This document shows positions 17,444-26,844 of a stretch of DNA of 64,000 nt, piece after piece. A model generated the notes under the pieces. It was not told the origin of the DNA, made no database searches, and saw nothing but the letters and a program-made list of their open reading frames with translations. Made by a program: the position numbers and the translations under genes. Source of the stretch: Campylobacter avium LMG 24591 (lineage in GTDB: Bacteria; Campylobacterota; Campylobacteria; Campylobacterales; Campylobacteraceae); assembly GCF_002238335.1 (NCBI RefSeq), contig NZ_CP022347.1, forward strand, positions 992,001 to 1,056,000. The letters are read 5' to 3'. How positions within the stretch are numbered: position 1 is the stretch's first letter; the number at the start of each line of letters is the position of its first letter.

Positions 17444-18459
17444 TAATAGCTATAACAGGAGGAGGCACCGGCGGACACTTAAGTATAGCAAAGGCTTTAG
17501 CTTTAAGTGCTGCTAAATCTGACATAGAGTGCATTTACATAGGTTCAAACTTTGGGCAAGATAGGGCTTGGTTTGAAAACTCAAAACTCTTTTCTCATAA
17601 ATACTTTTTAGAAAGCAAGGGCGTGGTAAATCAAAAAGGCTTTAAAAAAATTCTATCCTTTTTGCAAATCTTAAAAGCAAGTTTAAAAGCTAGAAAAATC
17701 CTAAACAAACACAAGGTAAAAGACGTTTTTAGCGTAGGCGGCTACTCCTCAGCCCCAGCTTCTTTTGCTACTTTTTTTTCAAATAAAAACTTATTCATAC
17801 ACGAGCAAAATTCAAAAAAAGGCTTTTTAAACTCTCTTTTAAAGCCCTTTTGCAAGGAATTTTTCTCATCCTTTGAAAAGACATTTTGCTCTTATCCTGT
17901 AAATGAAGTTTTTTTTGATACAGCAAGAACTCGCAAAAAGCTTGAAAGTATCATCTTTTTAGGTGGCTCTCAAGGGGCTAAATTTATAAATGATTTAGCC
18001 TTAAAACTAGCAAAAAGCCTAGATGAAAAAGGTGTTAAGATAGTGCATCAATGCGGAAAAAATGAGTATGAAAGATGTAAAAAAGAATATGAAAGCTTAG
18101 GTGTAAAAGTAGAACTTTTTGACTTTGATAAAAACTTATATGAAAGGGTGGCAAAGGCTGATTTAGCTATAGCAAGATCTGGTGCTAGCACTCTTTTTGA
18201 ACTATGTGCAAATAATTTACCAAGTATCTTTATACCCTATCCTTTTGCTGCTAAAAATCATCAGTATTTTAATGCCAAATTCTTACAAGATAAGGCTTTG
18301 TGTCAAATTTTTACCCAAGATGAGTTAAAAGATGAAAAATTGATTTTAAACTCTATTTTTTCCATGAATTTAGAAATAATATCAAGTGGCTTAAAAGAAA
18401 TTTTAGAAAAAAATGGCGCTGATTTCATCATCAAAAAAGCTTTGAATATAAAAGCATAG
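17440..18459 (+). CDS. murG: UDP-GlcNAc:lipid I GlcNAc transferase MurG
   Basis: 339 residues, GT28 family. It adds GlcNAc to lipid I at the cytoplasmic face of the inner membrane to make lipid II. The N-terminal G-loop GGGTGGHLS is exact; further motifs are FSVGGYSSAPA, FIHEQNS, FLGGSQGAKFIND in the second domain, ARSGASTLFEL and FIPYPFAAKNHQ. Translation is coupled to ftsW. Its last codons and stop overlap the 3' end of rnpB on the other strand. Confidence 0.94.
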   Translation: MIIAITGGGTGGHLSIAKALALSAAKSDIECIYIGSNFGQDRAWFENSKLFSHKYFLESKGVVNQKGFKKILSFLQILKASLKARKILNKHKVKDVFSVGGYSSAPASFATFFSNKNLFIHEQNSKKGFLNSLLKPFCKEFFSSFEKTFCSYPVNEVFFDTARTRKKLESIIFLGGSQGAKFINDLALKLAKSLDEKGVKIVHQCGKNEYERCKKEYESLGVKVELFDFDKNLYERVAKADLAIARSGASTLFELCANNLPSIFIPYPFAAKNHQYFNAKFLQDKALCQIFTQDELKDEKLILNSIFSMNLEIISSGLKEILEKNGADFIIKKALNIKA

Positions 18460-18768
18460 CTATAAGCCGAGTTCTGTATTAAACGTTTATTTATCTAGGC
18501 TTATTTTCACAAATAAGCTCAAGCGAAGGGTTAAAATAAAGACAAAAACCATACCTTCTTGCTGCACATTGGGTTTACATAGCCAAATTTGTTACCAAAT
18601 TTGCTGGTAAGCTCTTACCTCACCGTTTCACCTTTTCCGCCTAAGCGGTAGTTTGCTTTCTGTTGCACTTTCCCTTAGATTACTCTAGGCATCCGTTAGA
18701 TGCAATGCTTGTCTTTTGCAGCTCGGACTTTCCTCTTCCAAAAGGAAGCAAACGTCTGCTATGCTTTA
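18450..18768 (-). ncRNA. rnpB: RNase P RNA
   Basis: Read on the minus strand, this stretch contains the universal core blocks in order: GAGGAAAGTCCGAGCT near the 5' end, GTGCAACAGAAAGCAAAC, GGTGAAACGGTGAGGTAAGAGC, and ACAGAACTCGGCTTAT at the 3' end. The P1 helix pairs AAAGCATAGC (about 18758-18767) with GCTATGCTTT (18451-18460), which fixes the ends to within a few bases. RNase P RNA is the catalytic part of the enzyme that trims tRNA 5' leaders. The 3' strand of P1 is the complement of the last codons and stop of murG, so the genes overlap tail to tail. Confidence 0.95.
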
Positions 18769-18772
18769 TGAA

Positions 18773-18778
18773 AGTCTA
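18773..18778 (-). promoter_or_regulatory. Putative -10 box for rnpB
   Basis: TAGACT on the minus strand, preceded by a T-rich TTTTTTGT. It lies about 6 bases before the first base of the P1 helix, where transcription of RNase P RNA should begin. The divergent efp box (TTTTTTTGTTAGAAT) is nearly the same, which supports both. Confidence 0.55.
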
Positions 18779-18913
18779 ACAAAAAAGCCTTAATAAATTT
18801 ATTTTCTTTTTTATCCTACTTGAAAGTTTTATATCTAATCTTTATTTGCCAACTCTTGAAATCTTACAAATTTAAAAAACAAAAATAAACACTAATTTGT
18901 AATATTTTTTTGT

Positions 18914-18919
18914 TAGAAT
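18914..18919 (+). promoter_or_regulatory. Putative extended -10 box for efp
   Basis: TAGAAT preceded by TGT (extended -10) and by a T run. It is 29 bases upstream of the efp ATG; AAAAGGAC supplies the ribosome-binding site. The gap from 18781 to 18913 shows nothing else beyond AT-rich promoter DNA for the two divergent genes. Confidence 0.55.
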
Positions 18920-18948
18920 AAGGCTTTTATTTTTTGAAAAGGACAAAT

Positions 18949-19518
18949 ATGGCTACTTACTCCATGGGTGATTTAAAAAAAGGCTTAAAGATAGAAATTG
19001 ATGGAATTCCATTTAAGATAGTTGAGTATCAACACGTAAAACCTGGCAAAGGACCAGCCTTTGTAAGAATAAAAATAAAATCTTTCATAGATGGCAAGGT
19101 TTTAGAAAAAACCTTTCACGCAGGAGATAAATGTGAGGCTCCAAATTTAGAAGAAAAGAAAATGCAATACCTCTACGATGAGGGCGAGTTTTGTCAGTTT
19201 ATGGACAATGAAACATATGAGCAAGTAGGCATAGCTTCAAGCGATGTGGGCGAGGCTAAAAAATGGATTTTAGACGGGATGAATGTTTCTGTGCTTTTTC
19301 ACAACGGCAAGGCTATAGATATAGAAGTGCCACAGGTTGTGGAACTAAAAATCATAGAAACCGCACCAAATTTCAAAGGCGATACCCAGGGTTCAAATAA
19401 AAAACCAGCCACACTTGAAACAGGAGCTGTGGTACAAATTCCTTTTCATGTCTTAGAGGGCGAAACCATAAGAGTAGATACCACAAAGGGTGAATATATA
19501 GAAAGAGTAAGTAAATAA
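18949..19518 (+). CDS. efp: Elongation factor P
   Basis: 189 residues, the standard EF-P length, from the ATG ([12 protein letters not shown]); an upstream TTG at 18934 overlaps the AAAAGGAC ribosome-binding site and is rejected. EF-P relieves ribosome stalling at proline runs. The tip loop carrying the modifiable Lys reads [10 protein letters not shown] (about 32-41), followed by the OB-like domains and the C-terminal [13 protein letters not shown]. No modification enzyme gene is seen nearby. ctp follows after 17 bases, so the genes may be co-transcribed. Confidence 0.96.
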   Translation: MATYSMGDLKKGLKIEIDGIPFKIVEYQHVKPGKGPAFVRIKIKSFIDGKVLEKTFHAGDKCEAPNLEEKKMQYLYDEGEFCQFMDNETYEQVGIASSDVGEAKKWILDGMNVSVLFHNGKAIDIEVPQVVELKIIETAPNFKGDTQGSNKKPATLETGAVVQIPFHVLEGETIRVDTTKGEYIERVSK

Positions 19519-19535
19519 TTTAGATTGGAGATATT

Positions 19536-20852
19536 TTGAAAACAAATAGAAGAATTGCGAGCGTTTTTGGCTTTTTTGCTGCTACTTTATTTTGTTTTAT
19601 CTTAACTCAAAATACATACGCTGCAAATAAAGAAATAACAGACAAGCAAGATATGCAAAAAAGGCTTGATGCCTTTAATAAATACTCAAAGACATTATCC
19701 ATAATAGAACAGTATTATGTTGATGATGAAAATTTAAGTGATTTGGTGGATAAATCAATATCTGGGCTGCTTTCAAATTTAGACGCTCATTCTGCTTTTT
19801 TGGATGAAAAGGCTTTTGCTGATATGAAAATTCAGACAAAGGGCGAATTTGGCGGACTTGGCATAACTGTTGGCATGAAAGATAATGCTTTAACTGTTAT
19901 AGCTCCGATTGAAGGAACTCCTGCTGATAAAGCCGGTATAAAGGCTGGAGATATAATCATAAAGATAGATGATGAAGCAACCATAGATATGAAGCTTGAT
20001 GAAGCAGTAAGTAAAATGAGAGGAAAGCCAAGAACACCAATTAATATAACAATACTAAGAAAAAATGTCACAAAACCGATAGAAATCAAGCTCATAAGAG
20101 ACATCATAAAGATAGAAAGCGTGTATGCAAAGCTTATAGAGGATGAAAACATACTTTATCTTAGGGTTACTAGCTTTGACCAAAATGTAGCAAACCAGGC
20201 AAGCAAGCAAATCAAAAAATACCCTGATGTAAAAGGCATAGTGCTTGATTTAAGAAACAACCCAGGAGGCCTGCTAGACCAAGCCATAGAGCTTACAAAT
20301 TTATTTGTCGATGAGGGCGTGATAGTATCTCAAAAGGGTCGCATAGAAGGCGAAAACAAAGAACACAAAGCATTAGCTAGCAAAAAAATTACAGATGTAT
20401 CCTTAGTTGTGCTTGTTAATGCCGGAAGTGCTAGTGCTAGCGAGATAGTAAGCGGGGCCTTGCAAGATTTAAAAAGAGCAGTGGTAGTTGGAGAAAACAC
20501 CTTTGGAAAAGGTAGCGTGCAAAGCATAATGCCTATAAGCGAAAACGAGGCATTAAAGCTAACCATAGCAAGATATTATTTGCCAAGCGGCAGAACCATA
20601 CAAGCAGTGGGCGTTAAGCCTGACATAGAAATAGGTGCTGGCAAAATAACTCAAGACGAAAGCTTTAGCATAAAAGAAACCAACCTAAAACAACACTTAC
20701 AAGGCGAAGCACCAAGTGAGAAAAAAGAGGATGTAAAAAGTGATAAAAAGTCTAAGGATATAATCACAAAAGAAGAGATAAATAACGACGCACAGCTTAA
20801 ATCAGCTGTTGATACCGTTAAAATTCTAAATTTAACTAGGACTTATAAATGA
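19536..20852 (+). CDS. ctpA: Carboxyl-terminal processing protease (S41)
   Basis: 438 residues. An N-terminal signal/anchor segment ([15 protein letters not shown]) exports it to the periplasm. A PDZ domain (about 100-185, GLGITVG...[13 protein letters not shown]) precedes the S41 peptidase core with the catalytic Ser in [11 protein letters not shown] and the Lys in TFGKGSVQ. Such enzymes trim C-termini of periplasmic or envelope proteins, often peptidoglycan hydrolases. The start is TTG after TTGGAG. It overlaps purC by four bases, linking it to the purine genes. A charged Lys/Glu-rich tail lies at about 385-420. Confidence 0.92.
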   Translation: MKTNRRIASVFGFFAATLFCFILTQNTYAANKEITDKQDMQKRLDAFNKYSKTLSIIEQYYVDDENLSDLVDKSISGLLSNLDAHSAFLDEKAFADMKIQTKGEFGGLGITVGMKDNALTVIAPIEGTPADKAGIKAGDIIIKIDDEATIDMKLDEAVSKMRGKPRTPINITILRKNVTKPIEIKLIRDIIKIESVYAKLIEDENILYLRVTSFDQNVANQASKQIKKYPDVKGIVLDLRNNPGGLLDQAIELTNLFVDEGVIVSQKGRIEGENKEHKALASKKITDVSLVVLVNAGSASASEIVSGALQDLKRAVVVGENTFGKGSVQSIMPISENEALKLTIARYYLPSGRTIQAVGVKPDIEIGAGKITQDESFSIKETNLKQHLQGEAPSEKKEDVKSDKKSKDIITKEEINNDAQLKSAVDTVKILNLTRTYK

Positions 20853-21571
20853 TAGAAAAAAAAGATTTACTATACGAGGGCAAGGCAAAGAAGCTTTTTA
20901 AAACAAATGACGAAAATGTCTTGCTTAGCGAATTTAAAGATGACTTAACCGCTTTTAATGCCGAAAAAAAAGGCAGCGAAAGTGGAAAAGGTGCATTAAA
21001 CTGCGAGATTAGCACCAAGCTTTTTGAATTGCTTGAAAAAAATGGTATTAAAACTCATCTTGTGGAAAAAATCAGCAAAAATGAGCAACTTGTAAAAAAA
21101 TGCGAGATAATCAAGATAGAAGTCATAGTAAGAAATGTTGCCACAGGCTCGCTTAGCAAAAGACTTGGCATAAAAGACGGCGAAATTTTACCCTTTGCCT
21201 TGGTGGAATTCTGCCTAAAAGATGACGCTTTGGGCGACCCTTTTATAAATGATGAGCATTGTTTACTCTTAAATTTAGTATCTAATAAAGATGAAATAGA
21301 GCTTATAAAACAAAAAGCAAGAAAGATAAATGAAATTTTGCTTATCTTTTTTGCTGAAAGAAAACTAAGACTGATTGACTTTAAGATAGAATTTGGTAAG
21401 GATAAAAACGGCGAAATAATCCTAGCTGATGAGATAAGCCCTGATAGTTGTCGCTTTTGGGACAAAGATACAAACGAAAAGCTGGATAAAGACAGGTTTA
21501 GACAAAATTTAGGCTCTGTTAAAGTGGCTTATGAAGAAGTTTTAAGACGAATTTTGAAAGATGAGAAATGA
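20849..21571 (+). CDS. purC: SAICAR synthetase
   Basis: 240 residues. It joins aspartate to CAIR in the eighth step of purine synthesis. N-terminal [10 protein letters not shown], central [15 protein letters not shown] and C-terminal [12 protein letters not shown] are signature segments of PurC. It overlaps ctp upstream and purS downstream by four bases each, so all are translated in a coupled fashion. Length is normal. Confidence 0.96.
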   Translation: MIEKKDLLYEGKAKKLFKTNDENVLLSEFKDDLTAFNAEKKGSESGKGALNCEISTKLFELLEKNGIKTHLVEKISKNEQLVKKCEIIKIEVIVRNVATGSLSKRLGIKDGEILPFALVEFCLKDDALGDPFINDEHCLLLNLVSNKDEIELIKQKARKINEILLIFFAERKLRLIDFKIEFGKDKNGEIILADEISPDSCRFWDKDTNEKLDKDRFRQNLGSVKVAYEEVLRRILKDEK

Positions 21572-21804
21572 TAGTTACGGTAAATATTTTTTTAAAACAA
21601 GGCGTGTTAGACCCTCAAGGTAAGACTATACAAAATGCTTTGCATTCTTTAAATTTCAATACAGTAAAAGATGTAAAAGTAGCAAAGCAAATAAAAATAG
21701 ACTTGGATGAAACAGACAAAGAAAAGGCCAAAATTTTGGTGCAAAATATGTGCGAGGAAATTTTGGTAAATACTGTTATAGAAGATTACGAGATACTTAT
21801 ATGA
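21568..21804 (+). CDS. purS: FGAM synthase subunit PurS
   Basis: 78 residues, the usual size for PurS, the small bridging subunit of the three-part formylglycinamidine ribonucleotide synthase (PurS/PurQ/PurL). It shows [18 protein letters not shown] at the N-terminus and the [11 protein letters not shown] central segment. ATGA overlaps at both ends place it between purC and purQ. purL is not in the window. Confidence 0.93.
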   Translation: MIVTVNIFLKQGVLDPQGKTIQNALHSLNFNTVKDVKVAKQIKIDLDETDKEKAKILVQNMCEEILVNTVIEDYEILI

Positions 21805-22445
21805 AAGTAGCTGTAATACAATTTCTTGGCACAAACTGCGAGTATGACACCATTTACGCCTTTGAAAAGCTTGGAGTAAAAGCAGAGCTAATCTGGCATG
21901 AAAGAGAGGATTTTAAGGCTGATTTAATCATCTTGCCCGGCGGTTTTTCTTACGGAGATTACCTAAGGTGCGGGGCTATTGCTAAATTTTCTCCTGCCAT
22001 GAAAACAGTTTTAGAACACGCAAAAAATGGAGGCTACATACTTGGAATTTGCAATGGCTTTCAAATTCTTTTAGAACTGAAGCTGTTAAAAGGCGCGATG
22101 AAGCACAATGAAAGTTTAAATTTTATCTCAAAGCCTCAAAAACTAAGGGTTGTGTCAAATGATAATGTTTTTTTAAGACATTTTAATAAAAACGATGAAA
22201 TAAGCATTCCTATAGCGCACGGCGAGGGTAATTACTACGTTGATGATGAAACCCTAAAAATGCTTTACGATAAGGATATGATCCTTTTAAAATACATAGA
22301 CAATCCAAACGGCTCAAAAGATGATATAGCAGGAATTTGCGATGAAAATAAAAAAATTTTTGCTCTCATGCCTCATCCTGAAAGAGCCTGCGATAAGGTG
22401 CTTGGCAGCGATATAGGACTTAAGATGTTAAAGGGATTTTTATGA
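21801..22445 (+). CDS. purQ: FGAM synthase glutaminase subunit PurQ
   Basis: 214 residues from the ATG at 21801 ([16 protein letters not shown]) that overlaps the purS stop; a longer frame from 21750 would run through the end of purS. PurQ supplies ammonia from glutamine. The class I glutaminase triad is visible: the nucleophile Cys in GICNGFQ and His-x-Glu in MPHPERA, plus the oxyanion region PGGFSYGDYLRCG. It overlaps the following membrane-protein gene by four bases. Confidence 0.96.
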   Translation: MKVAVIQFLGTNCEYDTIYAFEKLGVKAELIWHEREDFKADLIILPGGFSYGDYLRCGAIAKFSPAMKTVLEHAKNGGYILGICNGFQILLELKLLKGAMKHNESLNFISKPQKLRVVSNDNVFLRHFNKNDEISIPIAHGEGNYYVDDETLKMLYDKDMILLKYIDNPNGSKDDIAGICDENKKIFALMPHPERACDKVLGSDIGLKMLKGFL

Positions 22446-23605
22446 GAATTTTACTTGCGGTATTTTTACTAGGACTTTCTTTTTTAAATGCTGAGATAAA
22501 GTTAAATGAAACCGAAATTCAAATTTATAAAAATATATCACAAAGCGAAGAAAAAGAAGTTAATATAGAAGGCACTGTAAATAACATACGAGGACTTTCA
22601 TCCTTAGCCTTACGGGTGCTTGATTATAAAAAAGATTATTATGTAGGCGAGGTTTTCCCTATCACAATTTACGCAAAGACAGATGAAAGTTCCGAATTTG
22701 GCTTTAGGGTTGATTTGGATAAAAATAATGATTTGGCATTCTTAAACAAGGATGTAAAATGGGAAAAAGTGCAAGGCGAATACAAGGCCTCTTTGTGGTT
22801 TGAAGCAAAAAGCACAAACGCAAAGCTAAATAACATCACAATTTCCTTAACTAGAAATAAGGTTCCATTTCAAGATACTACTTTAAACATAGAGAATATA
22901 AGATTTAAAAGAGTAAATGCCGATAAAAACTACGCAAATTTAGTAGCCAGCGAACTAAAGGTAAAGAAATTTAGAACGAACCGTTTTGATGATAAAAATT
23001 TGGTTATGATTGTAGAACTTAGCGCAAAAAATGCAAATTTAAATAATTTTAACATAGCAAACGACACAACCTTAGTCAAACAAAGAATAGACAATGTAAA
23101 TGGGGACTTTAACTCATCCTCAGCCTTTTACTCTGCTATCTTTGCGCCGAGCAAAAACGAGCTTTCTTTTAGCTATTTTAACACCCAAAGCAACAAGCTT
23201 GAAGAGATAAATTTAGCCGTTGAGCTAAGCTCTAACGAAACGGTAAATACACAAAGTGATTTAAATCCAACAGTAAATGCCATGGACTTTTACAAGCAAC
23301 TTGCCCTGTGGATTATCGCTGCTGTGTGTGCTTTCGTTTATATTTTCAAAAGAAGCTATGTATTTTTAGCTATAGCACTTATAGTTTTTATACTAAGCTT
23401 TTTCGTTGTGAGCTCATCTTACAAAGCCACCATAAAGGCCAATACAAGTGCCAAGCTGCTTCCTACCGAAAATTCTACTTATTTTTACACAAGCTCGCAA
23501 GAAGAAGAGGTAGATGTCTTAACTAGCAGGCAAAATTACAAAAAAGTCTTGTTTAAAAACGGCAAGATAGGTTGGGTTGATGAGAAAGATTTGCAGAAAA
23601 ATTAA
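22442..23605 (+). CDS. Periplasmic/membrane protein with C-terminal SH3-like domain
   Basis: 387 residues. A signal peptide (MRILLAVFLLGLSFLNAE) is followed by about 260 residues of beta-rich periplasmic sequence, then two membrane segments around 285-330 (LALWIIAAVCAFVYIF and YVFLAIALIVFILSFF), and a final ~60-residue bacterial SH3-like part (ANTSAKLLPTENS ... GKIGWVDEKDLQ). SH3b domains often bind peptidoglycan or envelope proteins. The architecture resembles BatD/BatE-type mixtures, but I do not assign a function. The position between purQ and plsC matches the recalled Cj0515. It overlaps plsC by about 26 bases. Confidence 0.7.
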   Translation: MRILLAVFLLGLSFLNAEIKLNETEIQIYKNISQSEEKEVNIEGTVNNIRGLSSLALRVLDYKKDYYVGEVFPITIYAKTDESSEFGFRVDLDKNNDLAFLNKDVKWEKVQGEYKASLWFEAKSTNAKLNNITISLTRNKVPFQDTTLNIENIRFKRVNADKNYANLVASELKVKKFRTNRFDDKNLVMIVELSAKNANLNNFNIANDTTLVKQRIDNVNGDFNSSSAFYSAIFAPSKNELSFSYFNTQSNKLEEINLAVELSSNETVNTQSDLNPTVNAMDFYKQLALWIIAAVCAFVYIFKRSYVFLAIALIVFILSFFVVSSSYKATIKANTSAKLLPTENSTYFYTSSQEEEVDVLTSRQNYKKVLFKNGKIGWVDEKDLQKN

Positions 23606-24281
23606 GGCTTTATTTTATTTTATCTTTATAATTTTTAATGCCTTTGCTATCTTTATACTTTTTTCTTTTACAAATTCTCAGGATAGAATTTGGCGTATTA
23701 GAAAGGCTTGGGCGAAGCTTCAAAGTAAGATAATACCATTTGAAGTAGAGCTTGTGGGTGAGATAAATCAAGAAGCACAAATGATTGTTATGAACCATCA
23801 AAGCATGCTTGATATCATAGCCCTTGAAAAAATTTACCCAAAAAACATAGTTTGGGTAGCAAAAAAGGAATTATCCCAAATTCCTATCTTTAAGATTTGC
23901 ACGACAAAGCCAAAACTTATCTGTGTAGATAGAAAAAACCCAAGAGACATAGTAAGGATTTTAAAAGAAGCCAAAGAAAGGCTAGATGAAGGCAGGGTTT
24001 TAGCGATATTTCCAGAAGGAACGAGGGCTAGAGGCTCTAAGCTTTTAAAATTTCAAAGCGGAGCTAAGATTATAGCTGATAAACTAAATTTAAAGGTTCA
24101 AGCCTTGCTTATAGTTGATTCTTCTAAAATTTTAGATAGCAAATCTTTTGAGCTTGGCTCTGGCACATTAAAAATCATCTGCCTTGATTTGATAGATACT
24201 AGCGATGAACAATGGCTAGAAAACACAAGAAAAAAAATGCAAGAAATACTTGATAAAGAAAGGATGAATAATGGAATTTAA
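23580..24281 (+). CDS. plsC: 1-acyl-sn-glycerol-3-phosphate acyltransferase
   Basis: 233 residues from ATG 23580; a TTG one codon earlier is also possible. It makes phosphatidic acid from lysophosphatidic acid at the inner membrane. The HX4D motif (NHQSMLDI) and the FPEGTRARG motif are intact, and one N-terminal membrane segment (FYFIFIIFNAFAIFILFSF) anchors it. It overlaps genes on both sides (by 26 and 11 bases). Confidence 0.92.
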   Translation: MRKICRKIKALFYFIFIIFNAFAIFILFSFTNSQDRIWRIRKAWAKLQSKIIPFEVELVGEINQEAQMIVMNHQSMLDIIALEKIYPKNIVWVAKKELSQIPIFKICTTKPKLICVDRKNPRDIVRILKEAKERLDEGRVLAIFPEGTRARGSKLLKFQSGAKIIADKLNLKVQALLIVDSSKILDSKSFELGSGTLKIICLDLIDTSDEQWLENTRKKMQEILDKERMNNGI

Positions 24282-26094
24282 AACAGAGGTAAATCAACTC
24301 TTACAACTTATGATACACTCTTTATACTCAAACAAAGAGATTTTTTTAAGAGAGCTTATATCAAATGCTAGTGATGCGCTAGATAAGCTAAATTTACTCA
24401 CAGTTAGTGATGATGCGTATAAAAAGATAAAATTTGAGCCTCGCATAGAAATAAAATTTGACGCTAAAAATAAAATTTTAAGCATTAGCGACAATGGCAT
24501 AGGCATGAATGAGGAGGATTTAAACAATAATCTTGGCACCATAGCAAAATCGGGCACAAAAAGCTTTTTGCAAAGTTTAAGCGGGGATATGAAAAAAGAT
24601 TCTCAGCTCATAGGCCAGTTTGGCGTAGGCTTTTACTCCGCTTTTATGGTGGCTGATAAGGTAGAGGTTCTAAGCAAAAAAGTGCTTGATGAAAAGGCTT
24701 TTTTATGGAGTTCTGACGCTTCAAGTTATGATATAAAAGAAGCACAAAAAGATGATTTTGGCACGACTATCACTTTGCATTTAAAAGATGAGGAGTTTTT
24801 AAATCCATACCGCATAGAAAGCATAGTTACGAAGTATTCTAACCACATACAGTTTCCTATCTTTATGGAAAAAGAAGAATACCTGCCAGCCGAGGACGGC
24901 AAAGAAAGCAAAAGTGAACTTAAGATAGTGCAAATCAACACTGCAAAGGCCCTTTGGAGACAAAACAAAGCCTCTTTAAAACAAGATGATTATGATAAAT
25001 TTTATGAGCAAAATTTCCACGATTCAAACAAACCCCTACTTAGCATACACACGAAATCAGAGGGTAAGATAGAGTATAACACACTTTTTTACATACCAAG
25101 CGTAGCTCCGTTTGATCTTTATAGAACAGATTATCAAAGCCATTTAAAGCTTTATGTAAAAAGAGTTTTTATAAGCGATGATGATAAAAATTTACTTCCT
25201 ACTTATCTTCGCTTTGTAAGAGGCATAGTTGATGTTGAGGATTTGCCACTAAATGTTAGCAGGGAAATTTTACAAGAAAATATCATCTTAAAAAGCGTAG
25301 AAGAAGCCAGCGTAAAAAAGATATTAAATGAACTTGAAAAACTGATGAATAAAGATAAAGAAAAATACGAAAACTTTTTTGTAATCTTTGGCAAGGTATT
25401 AAAAGAAGGGCTTTACGGCTTTTCTGCCGAAAGGGATAAACTTTTAAATTTAATGCTTTTTAAAAGCTTAAATGAAAATAAACTTATCTCCTTAAAAGAG
25501 TATAAAGAAAAGATTAAAGAGGAGCAAAAAGAGATTTTTTACATAACGGGCACAAACGAGGCTTTACTTAAGAACTCGCCGCTGCTTGAAAGCTACAAAC
25601 ACAAAAATATCGATGTTTTAATCCTTGATGATGAGATAGATTCTATCATAGCGCCTATGCTACCTGAATTTGAGGGCTTGAAATTTAGCGCCATTAATAA
25701 AGCAAACGAGGAAAATAAAATAAGTGAGGAGGAGCAAAAAGACTTTGCAAGCCTTATAGCCAAATTTAAAGAAATTCTAAAAGATGAAGTAAGCGATGTG
25801 CTTGCTAGCTCAAGGCTTTACGATAGCCCTTGTTGTATAGTTTATGACAAGGACAAGCCTGATTTTGCCATGCAGCAACTTTTAAAACAAATGGGACAAG
25901 ATAGCGATATAAAGCCTATCTTAGAGCTAAATTTAAAGCACGAAATTTTGCAAAAACTAAAAGAAAATGAAAGCTATACGCACGATGTGGCCATACTTCT
26001 TTTAAACATGGCGAAGTTAAATGAAGGACTTGGCGTAAAAAATGCCAAAGAATTTAATGAGATACTAAATAAATTCATAACGAAGGCTTTGTGA
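24271..26094 (+). CDS. htpG: Chaperone HtpG (Hsp90)
   Basis: 607 residues, close to the usual ~620. GHKL ATPase motifs are intact: ELISNASDALDKL, DNGIGMNEEDL, GQFGVGFYSAFMV and GTTITLHL. The middle-domain motif RGIVDVEDLPLNVSRE with the ATP-contacting Arg and the C-terminal dimerisation region follow. It is a cytosolic ATP-dependent chaperone. It overlaps plsC by 11 bases and the rhodanese gene by one (TGATG). Confidence 0.97.
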   Translation: MEFKTEVNQLLQLMIHSLYSNKEIFLRELISNASDALDKLNLLTVSDDAYKKIKFEPRIEIKFDAKNKILSISDNGIGMNEEDLNNNLGTIAKSGTKSFLQSLSGDMKKDSQLIGQFGVGFYSAFMVADKVEVLSKKVLDEKAFLWSSDASSYDIKEAQKDDFGTTITLHLKDEEFLNPYRIESIVTKYSNHIQFPIFMEKEEYLPAEDGKESKSELKIVQINTAKALWRQNKASLKQDDYDKFYEQNFHDSNKPLLSIHTKSEGKIEYNTLFYIPSVAPFDLYRTDYQSHLKLYVKRVFISDDDKNLLPTYLRFVRGIVDVEDLPLNVSREILQENIILKSVEEASVKKILNELEKLMNKDKEKYENFFVIFGKVLKEGLYGFSAERDKLLNLMLFKSLNENKLISLKEYKEKIKEEQKEIFYITGTNEALLKNSPLLESYKHKNIDVLILDDEIDSIIAPMLPEFEGLKFSAINKANEENKISEEEQKDFASLIAKFKEILKDEVSDVLASSRLYDSPCCIVYDKDKPDFAMQQLLKQMGQDSDIKPILELNLKHEILQKLKENESYTHDVAILLLNMAKLNEGLGVKNAKEFNEILNKFITKAL

Positions 26095-26405
26095 TGATAA
26101 AAAACATCCATATAAACGAAGCTGATTTAAGTAAGTATCAAATTTTTGATGTACGCTGTCCTTTTGAGTGGGAAGAAGGCGTGTTAGCAGGTGCTGAAAA
26201 AGTGGCTCTTTATGATAATAGAGGCTTTTTAAATTCAAATTTTGTAGATGAAGTAAAGGCAAAAATCAAAGACGGAAAAGAACTAGCCTTTGTTTGCAAA
26301 GCCGGACAAAGAAGCTTTATGGCTGCAAATATGATAGAAGAAGCACTTGGGCTTGATAGCGTAAATTTAGACGGCGGGATGTCCTCATACAAAGGCGAGT
26401 TTTAA
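26094..26405 (+). CDS. Rhodanese-like domain protein
   Basis: 103 residues from the ATG that overlaps the htpG stop; a GTG one codon earlier is an alternative. It is a single rhodanese domain: FDVRCPFEWEEGVLAGA near the N-terminus and the active-site loop CKAGQRS with the catalytic Cys. Such proteins carry persulfide sulfur, but the acceptor is unknown. Its stop overlaps the start of the next gene (TAATG). Confidence 0.85.
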   Translation: MIKNIHINEADLSKYQIFDVRCPFEWEEGVLAGAEKVALYDNRGFLNSNFVDEVKAKIKDGKELAFVCKAGQRSFMAANMIEEALGLDSVNLDGGMSSYKGEF

Positions 26406-26842
26406 TGCTTGGTTTTTATCTTTTAATCGCCGCACTAGCCTTTTTAGCGCTTTATTTTGCCATACAAAAATTCACTATAAAAGCAGATGAAAACGCACTT
26501 TTAGAGCCTATAAAGGCGGATGTTTATCCTAAATTTTGTGACATTATAGATGAGAAAATAAGAGAATTTAAAAGCTTGCTTAAAGATGATAAATTGAAAG
26601 TAAAAGATGAGGATAAAAAAGATGAGTTTTTAGAAAAGCTAAGTGATTTAAGCAGAGAACTTACCTTTATACAGACAATGAATTTAAGCAAAAAAGACGA
26701 TGGCCTTTGGCAAAAGGAATTATTTGACTTTCTAAGTAAATTAGATGAGCTCTTACTCAACTTTTTAGAAGAGGGGCAAAAAGAAAGCGAAGAACTTAGA
26801 GAGTTTTTAATGAATGAATTTCAAAGATTGCAAAGCGCTTAA
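26405..26842 (+). CDS. Membrane-anchored hypothetical protein
   Basis: 145 residues. One N-terminal membrane helix (LGFYLLIAALAFLALYF) is followed by a cytoplasmic, Lys/Glu/Leu-rich helical region (about 40-145) with coiled-coil character. I recognise no domain. Tight coupling to the rhodanese gene and position after htpG agree with the recalled Cj0520. It ends two bases before the convergent DUF2147 pseudogene. Confidence 0.65.
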   Translation: MLGFYLLIAALAFLALYFAIQKFTIKADENALLEPIKADVYPKFCDIIDEKIREFKSLLKDDKLKVKDEDKKDEFLEKLSDLSRELTFIQTMNLSKKDDGLWQKELFDFLSKLDELLLNFLEEGQKESEELREFLMNEFQRLQSA

Positions 26843-26844
26843 AT

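Noticed and set aside
18460-18780. Possible protein-coding ORFs in the murG-efp gap
   Set aside because: The stretch is RNase P RNA on the minus strand; conserved core blocks explain it fully.
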